Below the pieces are notes generated by a model, which ran no database searches, had not been told where the DNA came from, and worked only from the letters and a program-made list of their open reading frames with translations. Made by a program: the position numbers and the translations under genes. From Nitrosomonas sp. (lineage in GTDB: Bacteria > Pseudomonadota > Gammaproteobacteria > Burkholderiales > Nitrosomonadaceae), in NCBI GenBank assembly GCA_020890945.1, contig JAJHPK010000055.1:1-54503 (forward strand): a DNA stretch of 54,503 nt, given 5' to 3'. Below, piece by piece: positions 25,152-33,766 of the stretch (positions are counted from its first letter, which is position 1; each line of letters opens with the position of its first letter).

Positions 25152-27377
25152 TTATTTATAAGTTATCTTCCAGCAAGCGTGAATTTTGGCGTCGCGTTTA
25201 AAGTCCTCGGATATTGTCGTCGCACTGATATTCTCAATGGATAGATCCGATAAAGCCTCACTATCCATTTTGAAACGGCGGGAATTCGTCGAAAAATAAA
25301 GAATTCCCATTTTTTCTTTTATTCCGTCTTGATCAATCGATAGTAATGCAACAGCATTGCGTATCAGTTGAACGTGATCACGTTGAATATCAAACAATTC
25401 CTCCATTTTCTTGGAATTGGAAAAAGTGGGAGGATCAAGAAAAATCAGATCAAACTGCGGTTTTTGCTGCGCATGCGCTTGGTCATAGAGCCATTCTAAA
25501 CAATCGGCACGTATGAATTGGTGATTCCCAGTTGTAATGTTATTGAGTGTAAAATTACGTTTTGCCCAGTCTAGATAAGTGTTTGACATATCGATAGTAA
25601 CCGTCGAATGCGCACCCCCCATGACTGCATGCACCGATGCAGTCCCCGTGTAGGCAAATAAGTTCAAAAAGCGCTTGTCTTTGGCTTGCTGCTGAATCAG
25701 CAAACGCATCGGCCGGTGATCCAGAAATAGCCCCGTATCGAGATAATCTTCAAAATTAACCCAAAATTTGCAACCATTCTCTTCAACGATATGAAAATGA
25801 CGCGAATCGCTGATTTTTTCGTATTGTTCGGTGTTCTTTTGTTTGCGGCGGATTTTTAGATAGATTTGTTGCGATGGTATTTCCAAAACTTTGCTTATTT
25901 CACTCAGAACACCTGCCAAGCGATGAGTCGCCTTAATGGAATCAATCGATTTAGGCGGTTCGTATTCTTGTACATTCACCCAAGTTTTTTCACCTTGATA
26001 GACATCTATGGCGACCGCATACTCCGGTAAATCCGCATCGTATAAGCGATAGCAATGAATGTGGTTTTTTTTAATCCAAGAAGCTAATTTTTTTAGATTT
26101 TTGCGTAACCGGTTAGCAAACATTTCGACTTGGCTATCCGCCATCGTTGTTTGCGAATGTAGATTCACTTGCTCGATACGCTCTTGCTGAGATTTTGCCT
26201 TGGGTTCGAAAAAGCTTTTTTCATCGATGTCGAGTCGGAGCAATTTGCATTCCAATGCGCCATTAAACATGGTGATTGGTTTTTGCGAACGAACTCCTAA
26301 ACGAAAACCTAACTCTGGATCACCGATAATGATAGCTGCTTGCCAACCCGTGAATTGTTGCTTTAATACCTCGCCAAAAGTACGATAAAGCGTTGTAGTC
26401 TGTGCTTCATCGCCTAAGCGTTCGCCATAGGGTGGATTACAAATGAGCAAACCTTTCGGCCAGCTTTCCGCCGCAGATGCTTCTGAAATATCTCGTTTTT
26501 CAATATGGATCTTGCTTTGCAATCCAAGATTTTCAATATGTTGCAAGGCCGCTGTGACAGTACGGCGATCTTGATCAAAACCTACCATTACGGGAAGTTT
26601 ATCCATGCCAATATCACGTCGTTGTCGTGCTTCATCGAGTAACGCTTGCCAAAGAGCTTCGTCATGCGACTTCCAGCCTAGAAAACCAAAATAATCGCGT
26701 TGCAGACCTGGCGCAATGTCACCTGCAATCAAAGCCCCCTCTGTTAATAAGGTACCCGAGCCACACATAGGATCTAATAAAGATTTGCCTTGTGCTGCCA
26801 TAGTAGGCCAGCCAACTCGTAACAGCATCGCCGCAGCTAAACTTTCTTTTATGGGAGCAATCACTTGCGTAGCGCGATAGCCGCGTTTGTGCAAGCTTTC
26901 ACCCGATAAATCCAAACTGAGTTGCGCTATCTCGTTATGCAAATAGACATTGACGCGAATGCTAGGTCGTTCGGTATCGATATCGGGACGGGTACCAAAC
27001 TGACTGCGCATTTGATCAACGATGGCATCTTTGACCTTGAGCGCACCAAAATGCGAATGTGTAATGGCTGAATTATTTTTGCTATTGAATGAAACGGCTA
27101 GACTATCATCGGCATTCAAATGTTTTGACCAGTCGGTACGTTGCACACCAGCGTATAAATCTTGCTGCGATTTTACTTCGAAAGTATCCAACAATAACAA
27201 GACACGACTGGCCGTGCGAAGCCACAAGCACGATTGATAAGCAAGCTTTAAATCGCCTTCAAATGCCACCCCGGCCATTTTTTGTTTTACATTTTTTGCA
27301 CCAAGCGCCTTGAGTTCGTTGGCCAAAATATCTTCCATCGCTTTTGGCGTAGTGGCAAAAAGCTGATAATCCGTCAT
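25152..27377 (-). CDS. rlmL: 23S rRNA methyltransferase RlmKL (m2G2445 and m7G2069)
   Basis: Bifunctional rRNA methyltransferase. The N-terminal half has a THUMP domain (about residues 50-160) and an RlmL methyltransferase domain with DPMCGSGTLLTEGAL and NPPYGERLG. The C-terminal RlmK half has LNLFAYTGTASVHAVMGGA and FLDPPTFSNSKKME. At 741 aa it is slightly longer than the Escherichia coli protein (702). It stands alone, 93 bp after the gpmA-like gene, with a degenerate IS right behind its stop. Confidence 0.95.
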   Translation of the reverse strand: MTDYQLFATTPKAMEDILANELKALGAKNVKQKMAGVAFEGDLKLAYQSCLWLRTASRVLLLLDTFEVKSQQDLYAGVQRTDWSKHLNADDSLAVSFNSKNNSAITHSHFGALKVKDAIVDQMRSQFGTRPDIDTERPSIRVNVYLHNEIAQLSLDLSGESLHKRGYRATQVIAPIKESLAAAMLLRVGWPTMAAQGKSLLDPMCGSGTLLTEGALIAGDIAPGLQRDYFGFLGWKSHDEALWQALLDEARQRRDIGMDKLPVMVGFDQDRRTVTAALQHIENLGLQSKIHIEKRDISEASAAESWPKGLLICNPPYGERLGDEAQTTTLYRTFGEVLKQQFTGWQAAIIIGDPELGFRLGVRSQKPITMFNGALECKLLRLDIDEKSFFEPKAKSQQERIEQVNLHSQTTMADSQVEMFANRLRKNLKKLASWIKKNHIHCYRLYDADLPEYAVAIDVYQGEKTWVNVQEYEPPKSIDSIKATHRLAGVLSEISKVLEIPSQQIYLKIRRKQKNTEQYEKISDSRHFHIVEENGCKFWVNFEDYLDTGLFLDHRPMRLLIQQQAKDKRFLNLFAYTGTASVHAVMGGAHSTVTIDMSNTYLDWAKRNFTLNNITTGNHQFIRADCLEWLYDQAHAQQKPQFDLIFLDPPTFSNSKKMEELFDIQRDHVQLIRNAVALLSIDQDGIKEKMGILYFSTNSRRFKMDSEALSDLSIENISATTISEDFKRDAKIHACWKITYK

Positions 27378-27470
27378 GATAGGATCGGATACAAAAAAGT
27401 ATGCACAGCCGTACTGGCTTGGAATATCAAGTAGTAACCGGTTTAACTAAAACCCTGCTGACGGTATCAA

Positions 27471-28226
27471 TCAATTCTTTTTGTCAGCGTAATAATGCCG
27501 TAACGGTTTGAGATTCTCATCCAATTCATAGACCAGTGGCCGACCTGTCGCTAATCTGGATTTCATGACTTGAACGTGCGTTAAGTTATCCATCAACATC
27601 ATCAACGCTCGCAAAGAATTTCGATGCGCGACGACGAGAACACACTGATTGTTTTTTAATGAAGATTGCAGAATATTTTTCCAATACGGCTCAATACGGG
27701 CAACGGTTTGCTTCATACTTTCCCCCATTGGCAAAATATTTTTATCGATATCGGCATAATTGGGATTGTTACCAGGAAAACGAACGTCATGCTTGTTTAA
27801 ACTCGGAGGCTCTGCGTCAAACTGCATTTGGCACCCTAGCACTGGCCAAACACCGAATTTTGTAACCGCACCTAAACGCCCGAGATCTTCTAAGGCGCCA
27901 TAATGCCGTTCATTCAAGCGCCAGTGCTGATAAACAGGACGATTTGCTTGTTCCATGACCGCCAATACGATTTGCGCGGTAACGATCGCGCGCTGCAATA
28001 CGGAAGTAAAACAAACATCAAATTGATAACCGGATTTTGCTAGTATCTCAGCCGCGTGAACAGCTTCCCTCTCACCTTTTGCAGTGAGTGGAGCATCACT
28101 CCAGCCGGTAAATTTTTTTTGTTGATTCGACAGACTCTCGCCATGCCGAAGTAAAATCAGCTTTTTGGTTTTAAGCTCGGTGGATTTGGTTACCGTCAGC
28201 GCAGTACTGGTAGAATTTTCAGTCAT
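27471..28226 (-). CDS. Histidine phosphatase superfamily, GpmA-like phosphoglycerate mutase
   Basis: A 251-aa dPGM-type protein. LILLRHGESLSN has the phospho-accepting His28, NERHYG (Glu106) the acid/base, and VVAHRNSLRALM the second His201. In GpmA the residue after this His is Gly (AHGNSLRA); here it is Arg202. The middle region (KFGVWPVLGCQMQFDAEPPS) and the short C-terminus (HYYADKKN) also differ from GpmA. The ATG at 28226 overlaps the desaturase stop by 8 bp, so the two are probably coupled. It may be the glycolytic mutase or a phosphatase serving the lipid-type genes upstream; no symbol is assigned for that reason. Confidence 0.75.
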   Translation of the reverse strand: MTENSTSTALTVTKSTELKTKKLILLRHGESLSNQQKKFTGWSDAPLTAKGEREAVHAAEILAKSGYQFDVCFTSVLQRAIVTAQIVLAVMEQANRPVYQHWRLNERHYGALEDLGRLGAVTKFGVWPVLGCQMQFDAEPPSLNKHDVRFPGNNPNYADIDKNILPMGESMKQTVARIEPYWKNILQSSLKNNQCVLVVAHRNSLRALMMLMDNLTHVQVMKSRLATGRPLVYELDENLKPLRHYYADKKN

Positions 28227-29289
28227 TATTGTAGTGTGTCCTGTTATTAGCGGCGGAAGATTCACGCCAAATTTGTTGTAATGCATCCCATAAACCATTG
28301 CGAACGGTCTTTATGTATTGGGTATTGTCAGTTAAGCCCGTGACCAATCGGCGTTGCGCAGTTCCCAAATTATGATAGGGCATGCTCATAAAAAGATGGT
28401 GAGTGGCATGATAACGCAATCCGACCGGCGCCCATAGAGGGGTCAGCAAGAAATTTCCGGGTATGTTAATGGAATCAAGGTATTGTTCTGCCAAAGTCAT
28501 TTTCTGATCACCAGGATTGCGATACGCATGTGCCGCCAGCGTGCGTAGTGAATTTAGCATGAATACCGTTACTGCAACCAAATACCAGAGCAGCAAAAGC
28601 GAGTAAGGGATAATATCGAAGAACACCAATAACACAACCAAAGCGACAAACAATGACGTTGCCAATTCTTGTTGACGCCAATTTAAATCATTGCGAATGG
28701 CATTCTCGGCGCGCCGATAGGTCGGATCGATGGTCAATGACGAAGCCCTCTCCCAAACTATTTTCCTCAGCGGCGGAATTAGATAAGACAAGGGTGTCAG
28801 TATCAAAAAACGAAAAGCTAGCAAAATGGGTATCAAAAAAGAAAACAATACATAGCCAATCATTTCTATTGGTTTGCGCACTGCAAAAGGTAGGTATTCA
28901 CCGTCCGCGCTAGTTCCATAGACATCGGGTTTATGATGATCATTATGGACGCCATCATACATAAAGGAAGGAATCATAAAAGGAATGCCGCAAATCGCAT
29001 TCCAAATCAAACGAAAATTTTTGAAACTTCCCTTTTTCAAATGTGCAAGTTCGTGTACAAATACTGCGGAACGGTATAATGCCAGGACGGCAATGATAAA
29101 TCCCCCAATTTGCCACAGTGAAAACAATGGCGATAGCAACGCCGTGAAAAAAGCTGTCCATCCCAATACGATATGGAAAATAAAATCCACCCAATAAATC
29201 CAAGGGTTAGGCGTCATCAAGTCGCGTACTAAATGATGAGCCTCTCGTAGCGGAAATTCTTTGGTGTAAGGAGTTTGTTGTTCGCTCAC
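28219..29289 (-). CDS. Fatty-acid desaturase family membrane protein
   Basis: A 356-aa membrane di-iron protein with three histidine boxes: HELAHLKKG, HNDHH and HATHH. It has about four to six membrane spans (for example near 40-70 and 205-245). This is the acyl-lipid or acyl-CoA desaturase/hydroxylase fold, and the substrate cannot be inferred. It lies 21 bp after the HIT gene, and its stop overlaps the next gene, so it belongs to a compact unit with a nucleotidyltransferase and HIT protein. Confidence 0.85.
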   Translation of the reverse strand: MSEQQTPYTKEFPLREAHHLVRDLMTPNPWIYWVDFIFHIVLGWTAFFTALLSPLFSLWQIGGFIIAVLALYRSAVFVHELAHLKKGSFKNFRLIWNAICGIPFMIPSFMYDGVHNDHHKPDVYGTSADGEYLPFAVRKPIEMIGYVLFSFLIPILLAFRFLILTPLSYLIPPLRKIVWERASSLTIDPTYRRAENAIRNDLNWRQQELATSLFVALVVLLVFFDIIPYSLLLLWYLVAVTVFMLNSLRTLAAHAYRNPGDQKMTLAEQYLDSINIPGNFLLTPLWAPVGLRYHATHHLFMSMPYHNLGTAQRRLVTGLTDNTQYIKTVRNGLWDALQQIWRESSAANNRTHYNND

Positions 29290-29310
29290 TGGCTGCTCGT
29301 ATTTTTTAAT

Positions 29311-29769
29311 CTAATGCCAACACTTCTGGATATGCTGCATAATCAAGTCATTTTGAGTGGCGTCAGTCAAATTGACTTGTTTCAAATCTGGCATAGCCGG
29401 CCAGCCTGCATCGACAAAATCCATGTTGGAAAATGTTTTGCTCTGCGCATAACGTGGAATGACATGGAAGTGCACATCTGGATCAACCATCATCAACATC
29501 AGGTAGTTAATCTTGTCATACTGAAAAGCTTTTGCCAATGCCGCTTCGAGCTGCTTGGTGATTTCGCGTAACTCATTGAAACTTGAAGAACTTAATTCAG
29601 AGAATGCTGTAACAGGCTCGTGTGCCGCCAATATCAATGCGCCCAATGTCGCTTGGGCTGGACGTAACAAGACTGACCAGTGTTGATACTGTTTGATGAT
29701 AGTGTGCGGCGCACCAAATTTTTGCATGGTGGCGTTAAAAACCCGAACTTCTGTAACGTTTTGATTCAT
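29311..29769 (-). CDS. HIT-family protein
   Basis: A 152-aa histidine-triad nucleotide-binding protein. The motif is DVHFHVIPRY, where the first His of the H-x-H-x-H-x-x signature is Asp while the last two are kept. The hydrolase or transferase substrate is unknown, with nucleotide or dinucleotide substrates typical of the family. It starts 3 bp after the upstream nucleotidyltransferase and precedes the desaturase, so it is likely to act on the same pathway. Confidence 0.8.
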   Translation of the reverse strand: MNQNVTEVRVFNATMQKFGAPHTIIKQYQHWSVLLRPAQATLGALILAAHEPVTAFSELSSSSFNELREITKQLEAALAKAFQYDKINYLMLMMVDPDVHFHVIPRYAQSKTFSNMDFVDAGWPAMPDLKQVNLTDATQNDLIMQHIQKCWH

Positions 29770-29772
29770 TAT

Positions 29773-30501
29773 TCAACTGGATTGTTGAAACATCATGCCC
29801 GCCCTCGACAAATCTTCAATAAAATCGATTTCGCACCAGCGGTGTCCTTGAATCGAGCAGGAATTAACTAAATGCCGCTTTGCTAAAGCATCGATGATCG
29901 ATAAATACCATGACTTAAGCTCAGCAGGATGACGAAGCGCTGATTCAATAGCCTCGCTGAAGATTCGTGGACCGTCTCCACGAAAATACGTTAAGCCGAT
30001 CGATTCAGCATTCACCTGATGCGATGGAACAATTTTGCTGACTTGCTTCACCCAACCATCCGCATCCAGCTGTACTTTCATATCATCGGCATCATATTGA
30101 TCTTTAAAATCTACGCTCAGTGTAATGGGCGAGGTTTTGGAATTCAAGACCTTTGTCAACAGCGCGGGCTCGATCAAAGTGTCGCCATTAAGCAGTAAAA
30201 AATCACGATCCATTACATGACGAGCAATCCAACAACTGGCTAAATTGTCTGCTACTTCATAAAAAGGGTTAAACAAGATATTGATGTTATGATTTTGGTA
30301 ACGCTCGTTTCTCAAAGTCTCGATTAAGGCGATTTGAAAACCCGCCACGATAGTGATTTCATCGATACCCGCACGTTGCAGTGCATCAATCTGCCAAGCT
30401 AAGACGGGTTTGTCCGCGACAGTCAACAAGCATTTCGGCGTATTTTCGGTCAGTGGCAATAGTCGCCGCCCTTGACCAGCGCTGAGGATAATGGCTTTCA
30501 T
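29773..30501 (-). CDS. NTP transferase (sugar-phosphate or phosphocholine cytidylyltransferase-like)
   Basis: A 242-aa GT-A-fold nucleotidyltransferase. It has the activation signature LSAGQGRRLLPLTENTPKCLL, the metal-binding LLLNGDTLIEP and a C-terminal HRWCEIDFIEDL like that in LicC-type enzymes. Such enzymes make CDP-choline, CDP-phosphonates or NDP-sugars; the product cannot be named. The nearby desaturase, HIT and phosphatase-like genes favour a lipid headgroup or cell-surface substituent. Confidence 0.8.
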   Translation of the reverse strand: MKAIILSAGQGRRLLPLTENTPKCLLTVADKPVLAWQIDALQRAGIDEITIVAGFQIALIETLRNERYQNHNINILFNPFYEVADNLASCWIARHVMDRDFLLLNGDTLIEPALLTKVLNSKTSPITLSVDFKDQYDADDMKVQLDADGWVKQVSKIVPSHQVNAESIGLTYFRGDGPRIFSEAIESALRHPAELKSWYLSIIDALAKRHLVNSCSIQGHRWCEIDFIEDLSRAGMMFQQSS

Positions 30502-30547
30502 CGATTTTTGGATGTTATAGCAGTAGCAAATTGGTTATTGCGCTATT

Positions 30548-31705
30548 TTAAACGGTAATGCTACTAATTTGACGTAATTCTGCAACGATGCGTTGCGTAT
30601 TTTGCAAAAACTCGTCGACTTGCGCCAAAGTATTGCTATGCCCTAGGCTGACGCGGATTGCACAGCGAGCCAGCATCGGATCAACTTGCATCGCAGCCAA
30701 AACATGACTCTGGCCTGGATGGATGCTAGAACAAGCAGCGCCTGCTGCAACAGCGAATCCTGCTTTATCTAATTTGACAACTAAAGTATCCCCTTCAATA
30801 TCGGGTAGTGCAAAATAACTGGTGTTGGGTATGCGTGGCACATTCATGCCGAAAATGACCGCGCCCATCGCTAGCAGCTCTTTTTCCAAATGATCACGCA
30901 ACTGCGAAACATGTTGTGCAGTTTCAGCCAAGCGAGATTGCGCTAATTCGCTGGCGACGCCAAATCCGACAATCGCTGCAACATTTTCTGTCCCAGAGCG
31001 CAATCCACTTTCATGTCCACCGCCATAAATCAAAGGGCGAAGCAATAATCTTTTGTCAACAATCAACGCTGCAGCCCCTTTCGGACCATACACTTTATGA
31101 GCGGACAACGTCATTGCATGCGTTTTCAACGCGGAAAAATCGACGGGAATTTTTCCAAACCCTTGAATCGCATCAGTGTGCACCATCGCGCCATGTGATC
31201 GAGCCAACTCAGCGATAGCGGCAACATCTTGAATCACGCCTGTTTCATTGTTGGCCAGCATGACAGAAACCAGTGTAGGTTTATGTTGCCGCATCAGCTT
31301 TGCAACTTCGTCTAAATCCACCTGCCCTGATGTGTTGACCGGAAGAGTATGCATGTTCCAAGGATCAGTGGTTCGTTTCGATAATGCTTGCGCCGGCTTC
31401 AATACACAGGGATGCTCGATAGCGCTAGTAAAAATATTGGCTGGTTTTAAACTATCCGCCGCACCGCGAATAAATAAATTGTTCGCTTCTGAGCCGCCAC
31501 TGGTAAAAATCACTTGCACGGGTTGAACACCGACAGCATTTGCTACTTGTTTGCGTGCTTTATCGATAGCACGACGTGCATTGATACCATAGCCATGCCG
31601 ACTAGACGCATTGCCGAAATCTTGCTGTAAATAAGGCAGCATTGCTTCGAGCACTTTATCATCGATACGCGTCGTAGCATTGTGATCAAAATAGGTCAAA
31701 GCCAT
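30548..31705 (-). CDS. Cysteine desulfurase (NifS/IscS-like)
   Basis: PLP enzyme that takes sulfur from cysteine. The 385-aa protein has the FDHNATTRID N-terminus, PLP lysine in TLSAHKVYGPKGAAAL, and the catalytic cysteine in AAGAACSSIHPGQSHVLAAM. It has no iscU, iscA or thiI neighbour and differs from the IscS form of that loop, so it is probably not the main Fe-S desulfurase. It lies 46 bp upstream of the NTP transferase and may share its transcript. A 66-bp divergent region separates it from the next gene. Confidence 0.85.
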   Translation of the reverse strand: MALTYFDHNATTRIDDKVLEAMLPYLQQDFGNASSRHGYGINARRAIDKARKQVANAVGVQPVQVIFTSGGSEANNLFIRGAADSLKPANIFTSAIEHPCVLKPAQALSKRTTDPWNMHTLPVNTSGQVDLDEVAKLMRQHKPTLVSVMLANNETGVIQDVAAIAELARSHGAMVHTDAIQGFGKIPVDFSALKTHAMTLSAHKVYGPKGAAALIVDKRLLLRPLIYGGGHESGLRSGTENVAAIVGFGVASELAQSRLAETAQHVSQLRDHLEKELLAMGAVIFGMNVPRIPNTSYFALPDIEGDTLVVKLDKAGFAVAAGAACSSIHPGQSHVLAAMQVDPMLARCAIRVSLGHSNTLAQVDEFLQNTQRIVAELRQISSITV

Positions 31706-31771
31706 TACTTTACAGATTAATCAGCCAAATAAGGGATAATATAATTTTAATGGTTATTTGGACTGATAGGG

Positions 31772-33337
31772 ATGAAATTTACTGTATCTCTTCTCATTAT
31801 CTTATTATTTTTGCTGTGCTATCGGTTGCTGATCGATTTTCCTCATTTCGAATCGGATGATTCATACATAATTTATCTTTCATCGGTGCTTGATTGGTAT
31901 CGCTTCATTTACGTTCCTGAAATTTATCAACAACTTTCTGCCGCTCATTTGACCCCTTTTACAGTACCTTTTTATACCTTAATTCAAGAATTCTTTCCCT
32001 TTTCCCCAGATGCTTATCTGAATATCATGACCATTTTATTGGGTCTATGGATATTTTCTTGCGTTCTTTTTTTAAAAGTACACTACAAACTAGATAATGG
32101 TTACATTCTACTTTTCGGCATCTTGATTCTATCAGTTTCTTCAATTGGCACAGTTCTCAACCGATTCTATACATCTCATTATTTATTAAGCGGTATCTTT
32201 GGCACCAGTTCTCTCATTGCTTTAAGTTACTATGACAAAACTCAACGTTTGATGTTTTATTGGATTGCAACCATGCTGATGGTTCTTGCGTTAATGTCGA
32301 AAGAGATCATGCTTGTTATCTTGCCGATCAGCTTTATTTTGTTTTTTGAAAATAGATTCTTGGCCAAGAAGATTTTCATTACAAGCGTTATTGTTGTTCT
32401 GGGCTATTTTGCCTATCGAGGATACATGTTAGAGAAGTTATTTGGCAGTCGAATTGCAGGAAATGATTTTACTCACGGATTAATTGCGATTTATGAAGCG
32501 CTGCCAAATTTTTTGGAATGGTATCTAAGTGGTCGAATTCTTCTAATTCTAGCGCTTATGGGGGCTTTTTTTCTTAGCCCATCAGTCATGTTGGTGGGTC
32601 TAATGATAGCAGTGATGCTCGCTGCTCCCTCGCTTGCCGCTCCACACGGATTCATTTATCCTGATTCTCATGCGGATCGTCTTTTTATCGCAAGTGATTT
32701 TGCATTAGCCGCAACCGCTACACTTGGGTTCGCTCGCTCGAGGCGCTTCGTTCAGAGTCCTGTAATCTTTGTTATTATCGGTAGTATCATGGTCGCAAGC
32801 TTCGCTCGGTCACTTTACCAAACCAATCTTTACGATGAACGAGTTCCAAATTCGAGCGTATATCGTATTACACAAACAATTTTAGAAAACTATTCCTCCG
32901 CAGACGCCATTTATCTTCCGGAGGATTATGCTTTAGGCAATATGGTTGTTGCATTACAGCAAAAATATTCGCGCCCTTTCAAAGTCACAGCAAACTGTCT
33001 TGAAGCATTGCGGTGGAAGGGCGGTAATAATTTGTTATTTAATTCTTATGGTCAAATAATCACACACGCAATGCTGACAGAACAGTGCGATTTAATTGAA
33101 TCTCCGCCAACAATTAGTGGAGATGTGGTTTATGATCGAGGAATATTGCGTTGGGATATTACCGGTGCAGATCATTTGGAGGTTGGTGTTTATTTTTTGA
33201 GTCACGCTTTCTATATAAGAACTCGTCGATTTGAAGAACGGTTAGTTCGTCCAGCCGTTGGAGAGAAATATAAATTTTATGTTAAGGATGGAACGCATTG
33301 GTGGTTTTCAGACGAGAAAGAAATCGTATTTAGGTAA
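31772..33337 (+). CDS. Polytopic membrane protein, probable GT-C glycosyltransferase
   Basis: A 521-aa protein with an N-terminal span (residues 3-20), then the acidic pair FESDDSYI in the first periplasmic loop, as in lipid-linked GT-C/GT39-like enzymes. About ten further spans fill residues 75-350, and a soluble C-terminal domain fills the last 170. No close family was recognised. It faces the gtrB-gtrA pair, 48 bp away in convergent orientation, so it is a candidate for the glycosyltransferase that uses their lipid-linked sugar. AGGG lies just before the ATG. Confidence 0.6.
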   Translation: MKFTVSLLIILLFLLCYRLLIDFPHFESDDSYIIYLSSVLDWYRFIYVPEIYQQLSAAHLTPFTVPFYTLIQEFFPFSPDAYLNIMTILLGLWIFSCVLFLKVHYKLDNGYILLFGILILSVSSIGTVLNRFYTSHYLLSGIFGTSSLIALSYYDKTQRLMFYWIATMLMVLALMSKEIMLVILPISFILFFENRFLAKKIFITSVIVVLGYFAYRGYMLEKLFGSRIAGNDFTHGLIAIYEALPNFLEWYLSGRILLILALMGAFFLSPSVMLVGLMIAVMLAAPSLAAPHGFIYPDSHADRLFIASDFALAATATLGFARSRRFVQSPVIFVIIGSIMVASFARSLYQTNLYDERVPNSSVYRITQTILENYSSADAIYLPEDYALGNMVVALQQKYSRPFKVTANCLEALRWKGGNNLLFNSYGQIITHAMLTEQCDLIESPPTISGDVVYDRGILRWDITGADHLEVGVYFLSHAFYIRTRRFEERLVRPAVGEKYKFYVKDGTHWWFSDEKEIVFR

Positions 33338-33385
33338 AATTGGTTTATCCAATTACTGAAATTAGCGTTCTCAAGTTATAAACAC

Positions 33386-33766
33386 TTACTTTCGGTAGGT
33401 CCATGATTTATGCGTAATGAAAGTTAAGAATGGCATGATGCAAAATGAAATTGCAACACCAACAAGATAATGCCATCTTAGAGCCTCACTTATCGCGATA
33501 GCTGATACGGAAACGAATAAACCAATCAACGATACCAAAAAAAATCGCGTATAACGCTGACGCGTTAATGCGGTTTGGAATGACCAGCGGCTATTCGCCC
33601 AAAATGAAAATAAGTTAGCGCCTATAAAAGCCAGTGCATTTGCAAGCATGGGGTGAATCAACAAGATCTCTACCAAACCGGTGACCAGGACCAAGTGAAT
33701 GACCGTGTTAATGACTCCGATTAAAGAAAAGCCAATAAACTGTCGCCCTACTTCACGATCAAACAT
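33386..33766 (-). CDS. GtrA-family flippase-like membrane protein
   Basis: A 126-aa protein with four predicted spans and the GtrA signature (REVGRQFIGFSLIGVINTVI ... NSRWSFQ). GtrA proteins are thought to flip undecaprenyl-phosphate-sugars to the periplasm. The open frame continues 40 codons upstream inside gtrB; the ATG at 33766 overlaps the gtrB stop by 8 bp and gives the family length. Confidence 0.85.
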   Translation of the reverse strand: MFDREVGRQFIGFSLIGVINTVIHLVLVTGLVEILLIHPMLANALAFIGANLFSFWANSRWSFQTALTRQRYTRFFLVSLIGLFVSVSAIAISEALRWHYLVGVAISFCIMPFLTFITHKSWTYRK

